Assembly: GCA_013368795.1 (NCBI GenBank)
Contig: JABFXX010000449.1
Location: forward strand, 1 to 38,008
Origin: Kofleriaceae bacterium
GTDB taxonomy: Bacteria; Myxococcota_A; Polyangia; Haliangiales; Haliangiaceae
Length of the DNA stretch: 38,008 nucleotides
Reading direction: 5' to 3'
Positions 23,938-31,558 of the stretch are shown one piece after another (position 1 is the first letter of the stretch; the number at the start of each line of letters is the position of its first letter). The notes beneath the pieces are model-generated. The model made no database searches, was not told the origin of the DNA, and saw only the letters and a list, made by a program, of their open reading frames with translations. Both the position numbers and the translations under genes were made by a program.

Positions 23938-24807
23938 CTACCCGCCGAACAGCTGGCGGAACAGCGGGTCGATGCCGGGCGCTTGCTCGTCGAGGATCTG
24001 GCGCATCCGGTGCTCGATCTGCGGCTTCATCTTGGGGTGCGTCAAGATGTAGAAGCGCGAGTCCTTGACGGCGCGGACGACCGCCTCGGCAATCTTCTCG
24101 GGAGGCTGGCCGGCGGCGACGAGCTGGTCGAGGACCTGGCCGAACTTCGCCTCGGTCGAGCCCGGCGCGCGGCCACCGGGACCGAGCGGGCCGCCGGGGC
24201 GGTTGCGCTGCGACGATGCGATCTTCGTCTTCACGAAGCCGGGGCACAGCACCGACACGCCGACCTTCGCCTTGGCGAGCTCGAGCTCCTTCGCGAGGCA
24301 CTCCGACAGCGCGACGACCGCGTGCTTCGTCGCGGTGTACGGGCCCATGAACGGCGTCGACGTCAGACCCGCGATCGACGCGGTGTTGACGATGTGGCCT
24401 TCCTCGCCGCTCGCGACGAGCGGGGCGAGTAACAGGCGGATGCCGTGGAGCACGCCCCACAGGTTGACGTCGAGCGTCCACCGCCAGTCGTCCTCGGAGA
24501 GCAGCCACATCGGTCCGCCTGCGCCACCGACGCCGGCGTTGTTGACGATCAGGTGGACGAGCCCGAACGTGTCGAGCGCGCGCTGTGCTGCGCTCGCCAT
24601 GTCGCGTGCGTTCGACACGTCGGCGCGTTGCGCGAGCACCTCGGCGCCCTTGTCGCGCAGCGCGTTCTCCGCCTCGCGGAGAGGGCCCTCCTCGATATCG
24701 ACGAGGACGAGCTTCATCTTCTCGTCGGCCAGCTGATGAGCGAGAGCGAGCCCGATACCGCTGGCTGCGCCGGTGATCCATGCGACGCGATCTGCGAGGT
24801 TCTGCAC
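23938..24807 (-). CDS. Short-chain dehydrogenase/reductase (SDR)
   Basis: 289 aa, classical SDR. Features: NAD(P)-binding TGAASGIG (about 11-18), an Asp at the end of the second beta strand (LVLVDI) favouring NAD(H), NNAG (about 88-91), catalytic Ser in NTASIAG, and YTATK (catalytic Tyr and Lys). The C-terminal 80 residues (GGPLGPGGRAPGSTEAKF, MKPQIEHRMRQILDEQ) are longer than usual and resemble SDRs that act on lipid-like alcohols. GTG at 24807 is chosen: a longer open frame runs to 25206, but it is the antisense of the response-regulator gene, and a promoter-like TTGACC-17-GATCGT lies 6 nt before this GTG. Substrate unknown. Confidence 0.93.
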   Translation of the reverse strand: MQNLADRVAWITGAASGIGLALAHQLADEKMKLVLVDIEEGPLREAENALRDKGAEVLAQRADVSNARDMASAAQRALDTFGLVHLIVNNAGVGGAGGPMWLLSEDDWRWTLDVNLWGVLHGIRLLLAPLVASGEEGHIVNTASIAGLTSTPFMGPYTATKHAVVALSECLAKELELAKAKVGVSVLCPGFVKTKIASSQRNRPGGPLGPGGRAPGSTEAKFGQVLDQLVAAGQPPEKIAEAVVRAVKDSRFYILTHPKMKPQIEHRMRQILDEQAPGIDPLFRQLFGG

Positions 24808-24813
24808 GTGCCG

Positions 24814-24842
24814 ACGATCGCCGCACGCGCACGACCGGTCAA
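24814..24842 (-). promoter_or_regulatory. Predicted leaderless promoter of the SDR gene
   Basis: On the minus strand TTGACC, a 17-bp spacer, GATCGT, 6 nt, then GTG. The -35 starts directly after the TAG stop of the response regulator gene, so SDR and SNF2 may be transcribed separately from the regulator. Confidence 0.42.
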
Positions 24843-25424
24843 CTACGGATCGGACTTGCGGCGCATCGCACTTGGCTGGACGCGCTGGCGGCGCCCGACG
24901 GGACCGGTGCGCAGCGCACGCGGCGCGTGCTTCTGGATCTTGCGCTGGAGCGACTGACGGAACACGCCGAGCGCATCTGCGGCCTGGCTGATGTTGCCGT
25001 TGTAGTCCTGCAGCGCACGAGAGATGTGCTCCCACTCGACCTGATCGAGCGTCGGTGTCGTCTGCTCCGGCTGCACGAGCACGCCGTTCTCGACGCGCTG
25101 GATCGCCTGTCGCGCGCTGAACGGTTTGAAGTAGACATCGTCGGCGCCGGCTCTCACGCCCATCATCGCGTGCGCGACGCTGAGGTGCGCGCTGACCAGG
25201 ATGCACACGATGCTCGGATCGAACGCCTTCAGCGCCTCGATGACCTGGAGTCCGGTCTCCGGCGGGTACAGGAACAGATCGACGAGCGCGAGGTCCGGGC
25301 GCTCGCGTTCCGCTGCGGCGATCGCGTCGGCGACGCAGGTCGCGTTCGATACCGCCACGCCCTCACGCGTGAATTCGCGAGCCCACTGCTTGAGCAATAG
25401 CTCGTAGTCGTCCACCAACAACAC
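24843..25424 (-). CDS. ActR/RegA-type response regulator
   Basis: 193 aa with GTG at 25424. Receiver domain: acidic pair in LLVDDYE, phospho-acceptor Asp in LALVDLFL, conserved Ser in LVSAH and Lys in YFKPF. A short linker leads to a Fis-type helix-turn-helix (about 130-172) with WEHISRALQDYNGNISQAA and LGVFRQSLQRKIQKHAP, the hallmark of the RegA/PrrA/ActR redox-response family, whose members control respiration and energy genes. In RegA the second helix reads LGMHRRTLQRKL; here VFRQS replaces MHRRT, so DNA specificity may differ. The frame is open to a TTG at 25490, but those extra codons have low GC3 and overlap repeated ACGGT boxes. No sensor kinase lies nearby. SDR and SNF2 genes follow. 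Confidence 0.9.
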   Translation of the reverse strand: MLLVDDYELLLKQWAREFTREGVAVSNATCVADAIAAAERERPDLALVDLFLYPPETGLQVIEALKAFDPSIVCILVSAHLSVAHAMMGVRAGADDVYFKPFSARQAIQRVENGVLVQPEQTTPTLDQVEWEHISRALQDYNGNISQAADALGVFRQSLQRKIQKHAPRALRTGPVGRRQRVQPSAMRRKSDP

Positions 25425-25431
25425 GTTACGG

Positions 25432-25463
25432 ACGGTCCTACGAACCGTATCAGCGCTAACGGT
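25432..25463. promoter_or_regulatory. Alternating ACGGT/ACCGT boxes upstream of the response regulator
   Basis: ACGGT (25432-25436), ACCGT (25444-25448) and ACGGT (25459-25463) alternate in orientation, forming two overlapping inverted repeats with 7- and 10-bp centres just before the GTG at 25424. CTAACG/CGTTAG arms (25456-25461, 25481-25486) lie beside them. This looks like a regulator-binding cluster, possibly for autoregulation. Confidence 0.4.
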
Positions 25464-25594
25464 CAACCCCACCTTCTGAACGTTAGGCAAACCGATCGAG
25501 CTCCGTCAAGGATCCTTCATTGGTGCTCAAAGTTGTAGGAGGAAACCCGACGAGTTCCTGCAGGTTCGACGGGTGAATACCGGGGTAAGTGTCC

Positions 25595-25618
25595 ACTGTA
25601 GAGGACAGTTGCTACGCT
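25595..25618 (+). promoter_or_regulatory. Predicted leaderless promoter with inverted repeat, zinc-ribbon gene
   Basis: TACGCT (25613-25618) ends 6 nt before the ATG at 25625. Just upstream, ACTGT-AGAGG-ACAGT (25595-25609) is a perfect 5+5 inverted repeat that would occupy the -10/-35 spacer, a suitable repressor position. Confidence 0.45.
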
Positions 25619-25624
25619 GGCGGG

Positions 25625-25909
25625 ATGCCCCGGGTGCTGGCGTTCCAGGAGACGGACCGCAAGACAGGCTCGTCGATCAAGGACCGCGACCGCGAGTCGA
25701 AGATCCGCTGTCCGCGCTGCCGCTGGCGTCCAGAGAGGAACAGTCGCTGGTCGTGTCTGTGCGGTCACACGTGGAACACGTTCGACACGCACGGCGTCTG
25801 TCCTGGATGCGCGGTCGTGTGGCGCGAGACCGCCTGCCACAGCTGTCACCAGTGGTCTCCGCACGAGGACTGGTATGACCGCGGCGGTGACGACCATCCG
25901 TTTCGCTAG
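25625..25909 (+). CDS. 94-aa zinc-ribbon protein
   Basis: After a 30-residue Lys/Asp-rich start, four Cys pairs follow: CPRC, CLCG (CxC), CPGC and CHSC, giving two likely zinc sites in the rubredoxin-knuckle style. Between them are conserved-looking aromatic blocks (RWSCLCGHTWNTFDTHG; CHQWSPHEDWY). Such small tandem zinc ribbons occur as uncharacterised proteins in Myxococcota and may mediate protein or nucleic-acid binding. The ATG at 25625 is favoured over one at 25589 because GC3 and the promoter geometry fit it. Divergent from the response regulator with 200 bp between starts. Confidence 0.78.
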   Translation: MPRVLAFQETDRKTGSSIKDRDRESKIRCPRCRWRPERNSRWSCLCGHTWNTFDTHGVCPGCAVVWRETACHSCHQWSPHEDWYDRGGDDHPFR

Positions 25910-26109
25910 CGCGCACGAACGCGCGACCGATCGCGAACATTCCCGCTGCGGCATGTAACCGGCGCGCGCGATTCGCACACGAACGTCGCAGCAGACATGT
26001 GCACGGACGTCGAGTGTCGCAGTCGAGACTGCCCATCTTCGGGGCGGCAGCGGGCGTTACTCGAACGGATGAAACCGCGAGCCCTGACTCGTTGTCTGCT
26101 TGCTGGAGC

Positions 26110-28404
26110 ATGACGTCACTCACTCGCTGGAAGGTCCTGTGTGGCGTGCTTGTCACGATGTTGTCGTGGTCGTGGCTGCGCGGCAGTCCGACGCCGAACG
26201 CTTCGGCGCACGGCGGAGGACCGTCGCGTGCGGCGCTGAATCGGCCGATTCGCGTCTCGCCGGGAGCGCTCGGCATCTCGACCGACGATCTCGTTCGCCG
26301 GCTCCTCGCGGCGAAGACGGTGACCGAGGTGCGCTCGCTCGCGCACACGCTCGGCACCGTCGGTGATGATCGTGCGATCGACGGCGTGATCAGCCTCGTC
26401 GACGATCCGCGTCCCGGTGTGCCCGACGCGGTCCTCGGGGCATTCGGCGTGATCGCGACGGACCATGCGGTCGAGATCCTGATCGCGCGCACGAAGGACT
26501 CGCGCAGCGACGTCCGCCTTGCCGCGGTGGCGGCGCTCGGCGAGACGCACTCGAGTCGCGCCGAGGAGGTGCTCGCCGATCTCGCGCGCATCGGTGACGA
26601 GCTGCAGACGACCGCGATCGCGGGGCTCGCCTCGCTCGGTACCGATACAGCCGTCGAGGTGCTCGTCGAGATCGCGGAGTCGGCAGAGGAGTCAGTCTCG
26701 TCCAATGCGATCAGCGCGCTGTCGCGGATCGAGACGCCCGCATCCAACGCCGCGATCGCACGGCTGGTCGACTCGCCGAGCGTGCACGTCGCGAGCAGCG
26801 CGCTCGCCGCGGTGTCCGTCGTCGACGACACGCTGCTCGCAAAGCTCGTCGCGATCGCGAAGAGCGGCCAGAAGGATCTCGCCGAGCGTGCGGTCGACGC
26901 GCTGTCCCATGGTGGCGCCGCGGCGTTCCCGACGCTGCGCGCGCTCGCGCTCGACGAGAATGCAGACGTTCGCGCGACCGCGATCCGTTCGCTCGCGACG
27001 CTTGGCAGCGATGCCGCGTTCGAGACGCTGAAGACGGTCCTCGACGCGAGCTCCGACAACGCGTCGCTCGCCGAGACCACGGTCGACGCGATCTCGACGT
27101 TCACGACCGACGATGCGCGGAGCCTGTTGATCTCGACGGCACTCGGCGAGGGCGCCGGTTCGGGGCGCGCGGTCAATCACCTGATCGGGATGAGCGGCTC
27201 GGAGGTCGACGCCGCGCTGCTCGAGATCGCGCAGGCGCAGCCCGACATGCGTCACCAGGTGCTCACGCACCTCGTCTCGGTCGGGAACGCCGACGGCACG
27301 GCGCTCGCGATGCAGTTCGCGAAGGTCGGCACGGATCAGGATCGGCTCGATGCGATGCGCGTGTTCGCATCGGCAGGCACGCCGGGCGCGCTCGACACGC
27401 TCGTGACGCTCGTCCGCAACGAGCACGGCGAGCTCAAGCCAGATGCGCTGCGCATGCTCGCGTCGACGACGCCGACCGATCCCGCGCTGATGGAGGTCGT
27501 GCGCGAGTCGATGCACTCGTCGTCGACAGACGAGGCGGTCGCCGCGATCAGCGTGCTCGGCCGCGCGGGCAGCGAAGAGGCGCGCGATGCGCTCGTCGAG
27601 GTGCTCGGCAGCTCGGATTCGCAGGTCGCGGCCGCCGCGGTGTCGGCAATGGAAGGCTTCCGCCCGACGGAGACGGTGGCGGCTGCCCTGCAGTCCGCCG
27701 CGAGTGCGCACCCCGAGCTCGAGCTGCCGGTGATGCAGCAGCTCCTGACCGCAGGCTCGCCGGCCGGCCTCGCGATCGCCGAGAAGGCGCTGCGCTCCGA
27801 GGACGATGCGTACACGGGGTACCGCGTGGTCCAGGCACTCGACCGCGCGGGCACGGCGCAGGCACGCGACCTCGTCGCGAAGAGCGCGACCGAATCGCGG
27901 GTCGCCGACGTCAGGTCGTACGCGATCCAGTCGCTCGCGAGCTCGGGCGACAGGCGCGCGATCGACGTCGCGACGCAGGCGATCAAGGATAGCGACGCCT
28001 ACGTGAGGCAGACGGCGGCGCAGGCACTCGGCACCGTGCAGAGCGAACGCGGCCGAGACGCGCTGCTCGGCATGACGCGCAGTGCCGACAGCTCGGACCG
28101 CCGGCTCGCCGCGATGAACCTTCGCTCGTATGGCAAGGATGACCGCGCGGCCCAGCGGCTCGTCGAGCTGCTGCGCGACCCCGACACGAGCGTCGCGTAC
28201 ACGGCGATCGATGCCGTCTCGTACAGCGACGATGCGACGAACGCGCTCGGCTCGGTCGTGCGCAACACCGGAATGACCTATCAGCTGCGCTGGCGCGCCG
28301 CGAACGCGCTGCGGAACAACGGCCGGCTCGATCAGTCGACGAAGGCGATGATCGAGGCGTTCGAGAGCTCGATCCCCCAGGACGTGAACATCTACGACTA
28401 CTGA
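26110..28404 (+). CDS. Exported HEAT-repeat protein
   Basis: 764 aa. An N-terminal hydrophobic segment (WKVLCGVLVTMLSWSWL, about residues 7-23) acts as signal peptide or anchor. The rest, from about residue 60 to the end, consists of about twenty helical repeats of 31-36 residues with the HEAT/PBS-lyase pattern (e.g. DVRLAAVAALGETHSSRAEEVLADLA; VRSYAIQSLASSGDRRAIDVA; VRQTAAQALGTVQSERGRDALL). Such solenoids are protein-binding scaffolds. The ATG at 26110 begins the hydrophobic segment; a longer open frame to 25999 has no coding bias. Its end overlaps the stop of the convergent propeller gene by 7 bp. Exported HEAT repeat proteins are common in Myxococcota and Planctomycetota, but this one's partner is unknown. 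Confidence 0.88.
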   Translation: MTSLTRWKVLCGVLVTMLSWSWLRGSPTPNASAHGGGPSRAALNRPIRVSPGALGISTDDLVRRLLAAKTVTEVRSLAHTLGTVGDDRAIDGVISLVDDPRPGVPDAVLGAFGVIATDHAVEILIARTKDSRSDVRLAAVAALGETHSSRAEEVLADLARIGDELQTTAIAGLASLGTDTAVEVLVEIAESAEESVSSNAISALSRIETPASNAAIARLVDSPSVHVASSALAAVSVVDDTLLAKLVAIAKSGQKDLAERAVDALSHGGAAAFPTLRALALDENADVRATAIRSLATLGSDAAFETLKTVLDASSDNASLAETTVDAISTFTTDDARSLLISTALGEGAGSGRAVNHLIGMSGSEVDAALLEIAQAQPDMRHQVLTHLVSVGNADGTALAMQFAKVGTDQDRLDAMRVFASAGTPGALDTLVTLVRNEHGELKPDALRMLASTTPTDPALMEVVRESMHSSSTDEAVAAISVLGRAGSEEARDALVEVLGSSDSQVAAAAVSAMEGFRPTETVAAALQSAASAHPELELPVMQQLLTAGSPAGLAIAEKALRSEDDAYTGYRVVQALDRAGTAQARDLVAKSATESRVADVRSYAIQSLASSGDRRAIDVATQAIKDSDAYVRQTAAQALGTVQSERGRDALLGMTRSADSSDRRLAAMNLRSYGKDDRAAQRLVELLRDPDTSVAYTAIDAVSYSDDATNALGSVVRNTGMTYQLRWRAANALRNNGRLDQSTKAMIEAFESSIPQDVNIYDY

Positions 28405-29267
28405 GGGCGCCGCGCGATGTAGATGTCGTCGTTGCCGCTCGCGTTGCTGTTGAAGTAGAGGTGGCAACCATCGGGGGACACCCAGCTCGGCGACTCCGCG
28501 ATGCCGAGCTTCGCTAGACCGTCGACGGGCGACGGTGTGCCGAAGCCCTCTTGCGGGGTCGCGCGAGATGCGGTGTAGACATCGGATTCGCTGCCGACCG
28601 TGCGGCGAAAGAAGATGTGCAGCTCGTCCGGTGTGACCACGGGCGCGGCCTCGTCGTCGGCGGTGTTCACCGCGCCGGCCAGCGCGCTCGGCGGCGCCAT
28701 CGCTCCGGTCGAGTCGATCTCGGCGCGCCAGATGTCGCGCTGGCCTTGGCCCATGCGGACGTCCGACGCGAAGTACAGGGCGCGGTCGGTCGCGATCATC
28801 GGAAAGCTCTCGCGATCGTTCAGCGCGACTGCGGCGGTCGCCGCGCCGAAGCGCTCGCTCGTCGAGGCACGCCGGCTGATGTAGATGTGGAACGCGGCCG
28901 CGGCGCGATCGGTATCGAACGCGAGCAACAGGCCGCTCGGCGACAGCGTCGGCCACAGCTCCGAGTTCACGGAGTTCACGGTCGTGAGGAGCTCCGGCTC
29001 GCCGGGAAGGCCCTCGATCGGGTCGCGCGTCACCGTGTAGAGATCGTAGCCGCCGGTCGCCGAGCGGCGGCTGAACGCGATGACGTTTTCGTCGGGCGAC
29101 AGGCGTGCGCCCACGTCGTCGAGGTCGCTGTTGACGGCGTTGAACGGCTCCGGCTCGCCGAACGGCGCATTCGGATCGCAGCGCGGCGGGCCGACGACGG
29201 ACGCATCGGGGCTCTCGCTCGACGAGCCGCATGCGGCGAGTAGCGCCGCGGCGAACAGCCGCTTCAT
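28398..29267 (-). CDS. TolB-like beta-propeller lipoprotein
   Basis: 289 aa. Lipobox LLAAC with Gly at +2, then a Ser-rich linker. The body repeats the WD40-like/PD40 pattern (PF07676): DVGARLSPDENVIAFSRRS, SELWPTLSPSGLLLAFDTDR, ESFPMIATDRALYFASDVR, DEAAPVVTPDELHIFFRRT and ESPSWVSPDGCHLYFNSN, five or six blades. This family builds propellers like that of TolB and is frequent in gliding or predatory bacteria as an envelope protein. ATG at 29267 overlaps the stop of the fibrinogen-like gene as ATGA, so both are translated together. The much longer open frame to 30158 is antisense noise upstream. Confidence 0.88.
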   Translation of the reverse strand: MKRLFAAALLAACGSSSESPDASVVGPPRCDPNAPFGEPEPFNAVNSDLDDVGARLSPDENVIAFSRRSATGGYDLYTVTRDPIEGLPGEPELLTTVNSVNSELWPTLSPSGLLLAFDTDRAAAAFHIYISRRASTSERFGAATAAVALNDRESFPMIATDRALYFASDVRMGQGQRDIWRAEIDSTGAMAPPSALAGAVNTADDEAAPVVTPDELHIFFRRTVGSESDVYTASRATPQEGFGTPSPVDGLAKLGIAESPSWVSPDGCHLYFNSNASGNDDIYIARRPQ

Positions 29268-30196
29268 CGCAGGTACATCTCCATCGAGTCGACGCCGCGG
29301 TATCCGCCGCCGTTGTCTGACGCGCGTACCGCCTGGCCGCCACACGCCTGGGTCTCGGTCTTGCCGAAGAAGTCGGGCGTCGTCGTGTACGACACCATCG
29401 GGTGTGGCTCGTCGAGCCAGTACGCGCCCTGGTACGTCGGGCACGTGCTGCAGCAGCTCGCGTAGAACCACGGCACGCCGAAGTTCGGCGCGTTCGCGCA
29501 CACCTGGTCGGGGCCGGTGTCCGTCGTCGAGAGCGACGCGCCGTTCGCGATCGGCACCGTCTGCACGAGTCCGGTGACCGATGCGCTCTGCGCGGGACGG
29601 TCGACCTCGACGGATGCGATCGTCGCGATATACGAGAGCGGGGCGCACGAGCCGCCGCCGGTCGTGCGGAGGCGATGCACGACCATCAGGCCGCCGCGCG
29701 CGTCGAGCTCGGGCCAGTGAATGCCGGCGAGACGATACGCGTTGCCGGGATCCGGCTCGCCGACGCTCGTATCGGCCCACTGCGCGAACGTGCCGCGCAG
29801 CACCTGCGATTGCGCGTTTGCCCAGCGCGTGCGCTGGACCAGCGTCCAGCCGCCACCGTCGGTCGTCATGTCGCACCACGCGTCGAACGGGTCCGTGCCG
29901 CCGGGCCCATCGGGGTCGATCTGGTAGCGTCCGGTGGGCAGACCGGGCAGCTCCGCGTTCAGCTCGGCGCACGTGCGCGCGACCCGGCAGTGCTGCGCCT
30001 CGCATACGCCGCCCATCGAAGTGCAGTGCGAGCTCCACCGGCACTCGAGGCACGTATGCGTCGACGGCTCGCAGTACGGCGTCGGCGCGGCGCAGTCGCT
30101 CTCGTCGACGCAGCCGGTGATCGCATCCGACGTCGCCGACGGGTTCGAGCTTCCACATCCGGCGAGCGCGACGAGGAGAAGCCAGGCGCGACCCAC
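29264..30196 (-). CDS. Fibrinogen-like domain lipoprotein
   Basis: 310 aa with lipobox LAGC (Gly at +2). Residues about 28-70 are a small Cys-rich knot (CVDESDCAAPTPYC...CLECRWSSHC) of the kind placed before ligand-binding domains in Myxococcota. From about 75 comes a fibrinogen-related start: TCAELNAELPGLPTGRYQIDPDG...PFDAWCDMTTDGGGWTLVQR, the conserved beginning of FReD domains, which bind sugars or acetylated groups in animals. The C-terminal half keeps paired Cys and Trp/Tyr residues. The start is GTG with TACAAT ending 6 nt upstream. First gene of a two-gene operon with the propeller lipoprotein; the pair may form a surface recognition unit. Confidence 0.87.
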   Translation of the reverse strand: MGRAWLLLVALAGCGSSNPSATSDAITGCVDESDCAAPTPYCEPSTHTCLECRWSSHCTSMGGVCEAQHCRVARTCAELNAELPGLPTGRYQIDPDGPGGTDPFDAWCDMTTDGGGWTLVQRTRWANAQSQVLRGTFAQWADTSVGEPDPGNAYRLAGIHWPELDARGGLMVVHRLRTTGGGSCAPLSYIATIASVEVDRPAQSASVTGLVQTVPIANGASLSTTDTGPDQVCANAPNFGVPWFYASCCSTCPTYQGAYWLDEPHPMVSYTTTPDFFGKTETQACGGQAVRASDNGGGYRGVDSMEMYLR

Positions 30197-30202
30197 GGAC
30201 CT

Positions 30203-30208
30203 ATTGTA
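30203..30208 (-). promoter_or_regulatory. Predicted -10 element of the fibrinogen-like lipoprotein operon
   Basis: TACAAT (five of six bases match TATAAT) ends 6 nt before the GTG at 30196; no ribosome site intervenes except AGG within the 6 nt. Any -35 would overlap the 3' end of the FadL gene. Strongest -10 of the leaderless set. Confidence 0.5.
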
Positions 30209-30220
30209 ACGGCAAATCGC

Positions 30221-31537
30221 TCACAGGCGCGCTTCGATCGAGACCGTGAAGATGTTGTTCGTGCCGCTGCCGCGAAAGTTCGATGGCGGCGCGGTCATCG
30301 ATGTCGTCACCGTGTCGACGTCGTACCAGTAGTGGAGGTAGCTCGCGCCGAATCGGTAACGCCCGGTCGTGTAGCGTGCGCCGCTATGCAGGCCGACGTG
30401 GTTGAACGTCGGCTGGTCGAGCGTGACCGTGCCGGGTGGCGCCGGCGTGCGGTCGTAGTGCATGCCGAGCATCAGCTCGATGCCCGGCAGCGGCGCGAGG
30501 TCGTGGACACGTACACCGCCGGAGGTCTGCCACGAGTCGTGGTAGTTCTTGATCGTCTCGAGCTCGCGCACGAGGAAGATGCCGATGACGTCGGTGTGCT
30601 GCTTCTTGTACTGGCGATACAGCCAGTAGCGCAGCTCTGCGCCGACCTCGATGTTGGGTGTGACGTCGACGGTCGCGCCGGCCATCGCGGCCCACGGCAG
30701 CATCTGCTGCGTCCGCTGCTTGCCGACGAGCCTGTCGTTCGGCGATGACGCGTCAGCGCTGTACGTGACCTCGACGGGACCTTCGAGCGTCGCGTCGACG
30801 CGGCCGGTGAGCGTGGCGCCCCACGTCACGCGAGGGTGGGGCTGGCCGAATGCGGCGACCATCCACGTCGGTGCCCAGCCGCTGCCGTCGAGCACGAGCT
30901 CGGGGCGCGTGCCGGTCAGCGAGCTGATGTCCATGCCGTCGATGATCGGGAAGACTTCGCGCCGGCCGTGAATCCGCATGTTGAGGATCCCGGCGGAGGC
31001 GCCGAGGCTCAGCGTGTCGGTGATGCGATACGAGCCGGCAATGACCGCCTGCGGTGCGATCACGTAGCCGTCGATCAGGTGATAGCGAGTGACCGCTTCG
31101 CGATCGAACGCGGCACCCTGTGCATTGCCGACGTAGAGCGCGGCGCCGAGCACGAGCTTGTCGGGGATGATCTCGCCGGTCAGCGCGAGCATCGGCACCA
31201 CACCCATCGCGCGGCTCGGCCGCACCGGTGCGTAGTAGCCGTCGGAATCTGCCGAGGTGCCGAGGAACCGATCGCTCTCGGCCCACGAGTGGAGCTGGAA
31301 CTCGGTGTCGATCAGCATCACGCCGGTCGCGAGGTAGAGCTGCCAGCCGTGCTGGAGCGTGAGCCCGGCGGGGTTGTGATAGATGGCTGACGCGTCGTCG
31401 GGACGGCCGATGATCGAGGCCATCGCGGTCCGGCGAACACCGATGTCGGGGATGCCGAATCCGCCGGCGTGCGCCGTCGGGGACGCGGCAAGCGCGAACG
31501 CCGCCAGTGCGAGATTTCGCGCTTGTCTCGAGTTCAT
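30221..31537 (-). CDS. FadL/OMPP1/TodX-family outer-membrane transport protein
   Basis: 438 aa. Signal peptide (cleavage after AHA), then a mature start GGFGIPDIG and the family signature DASAIYHNPAGLTL (about 46-59) that forms the hatch of FadL channels. The remainder is a long series of amphipathic strands ending in TVSIEARL. FadL proteins pass hydrophobic molecules such as fatty acids or aromatics across the outer membrane by lateral diffusion. ATG at 31537 begins the signal peptide; the frame is open much farther upstream, but that is antisense of the deacylase gene. Divergent from the deacylase with only 21 bp between start codons, all covered by one palindrome, so co-regulated with that operon. 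Confidence 0.92.
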   Translation of the reverse strand: MNSRQARNLALAAFALAASPTAHAGGFGIPDIGVRRTAMASIIGRPDDASAIYHNPAGLTLQHGWQLYLATGVMLIDTEFQLHSWAESDRFLGTSADSDGYYAPVRPSRAMGVVPMLALTGEIIPDKLVLGAALYVGNAQGAAFDREAVTRYHLIDGYVIAPQAVIAGSYRITDTLSLGASAGILNMRIHGRREVFPIIDGMDISSLTGTRPELVLDGSGWAPTWMVAAFGQPHPRVTWGATLTGRVDATLEGPVEVTYSADASSPNDRLVGKQRTQQMLPWAAMAGATVDVTPNIEVGAELRYWLYRQYKKQHTDVIGIFLVRELETIKNYHDSWQTSGGVRVHDLAPLPGIELMLGMHYDRTPAPPGTVTLDQPTFNHVGLHSGARYTTGRYRFGASYLHYWYDVDTVTTSMTAPPSNFRGSGTNNIFTVSIEARL

Positions 31538-31551
31538 TTTACAGTGTAAAA
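31537..31551. promoter_or_regulatory. 15-bp palindromic operator between FadL and deacylase genes
   Basis: TTTTACAGTGTAAAA: exact 7-bp arms around a central G. Its left base is the first base of the FadL ATG; its right end is 7 nt from the deacylase GTG. It contains -10-like hexamers facing both ways (TACACT on the minus strand, 5 nt before the ATG; TACAGT or TAAAAC on the plus strand). A dimeric repressor here would block both transcripts; the TetR-family gene two places downstream is the obvious candidate. Confidence 0.65.
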
Positions 31552-31558
31552 CTCGCAC

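Noticed and set aside
24808..25206. N-terminal extension of the SDR frame
   Set aside because: Out-of-frame shadow of the response-regulator gene; the Rossmann fold starts right after the GTG at 24807.
25517..25978. 153-aa minus-strand open frame over the zinc-ribbon gene
   Set aside because: Antisense shadow; the plus strand has four Cys pairs and a promoter-like element.
26692..29343. 883-aa minus-strand open frame
   Set aside because: Antisense of the HEAT gene and out of frame with the propeller lipoprotein; no credible domain.
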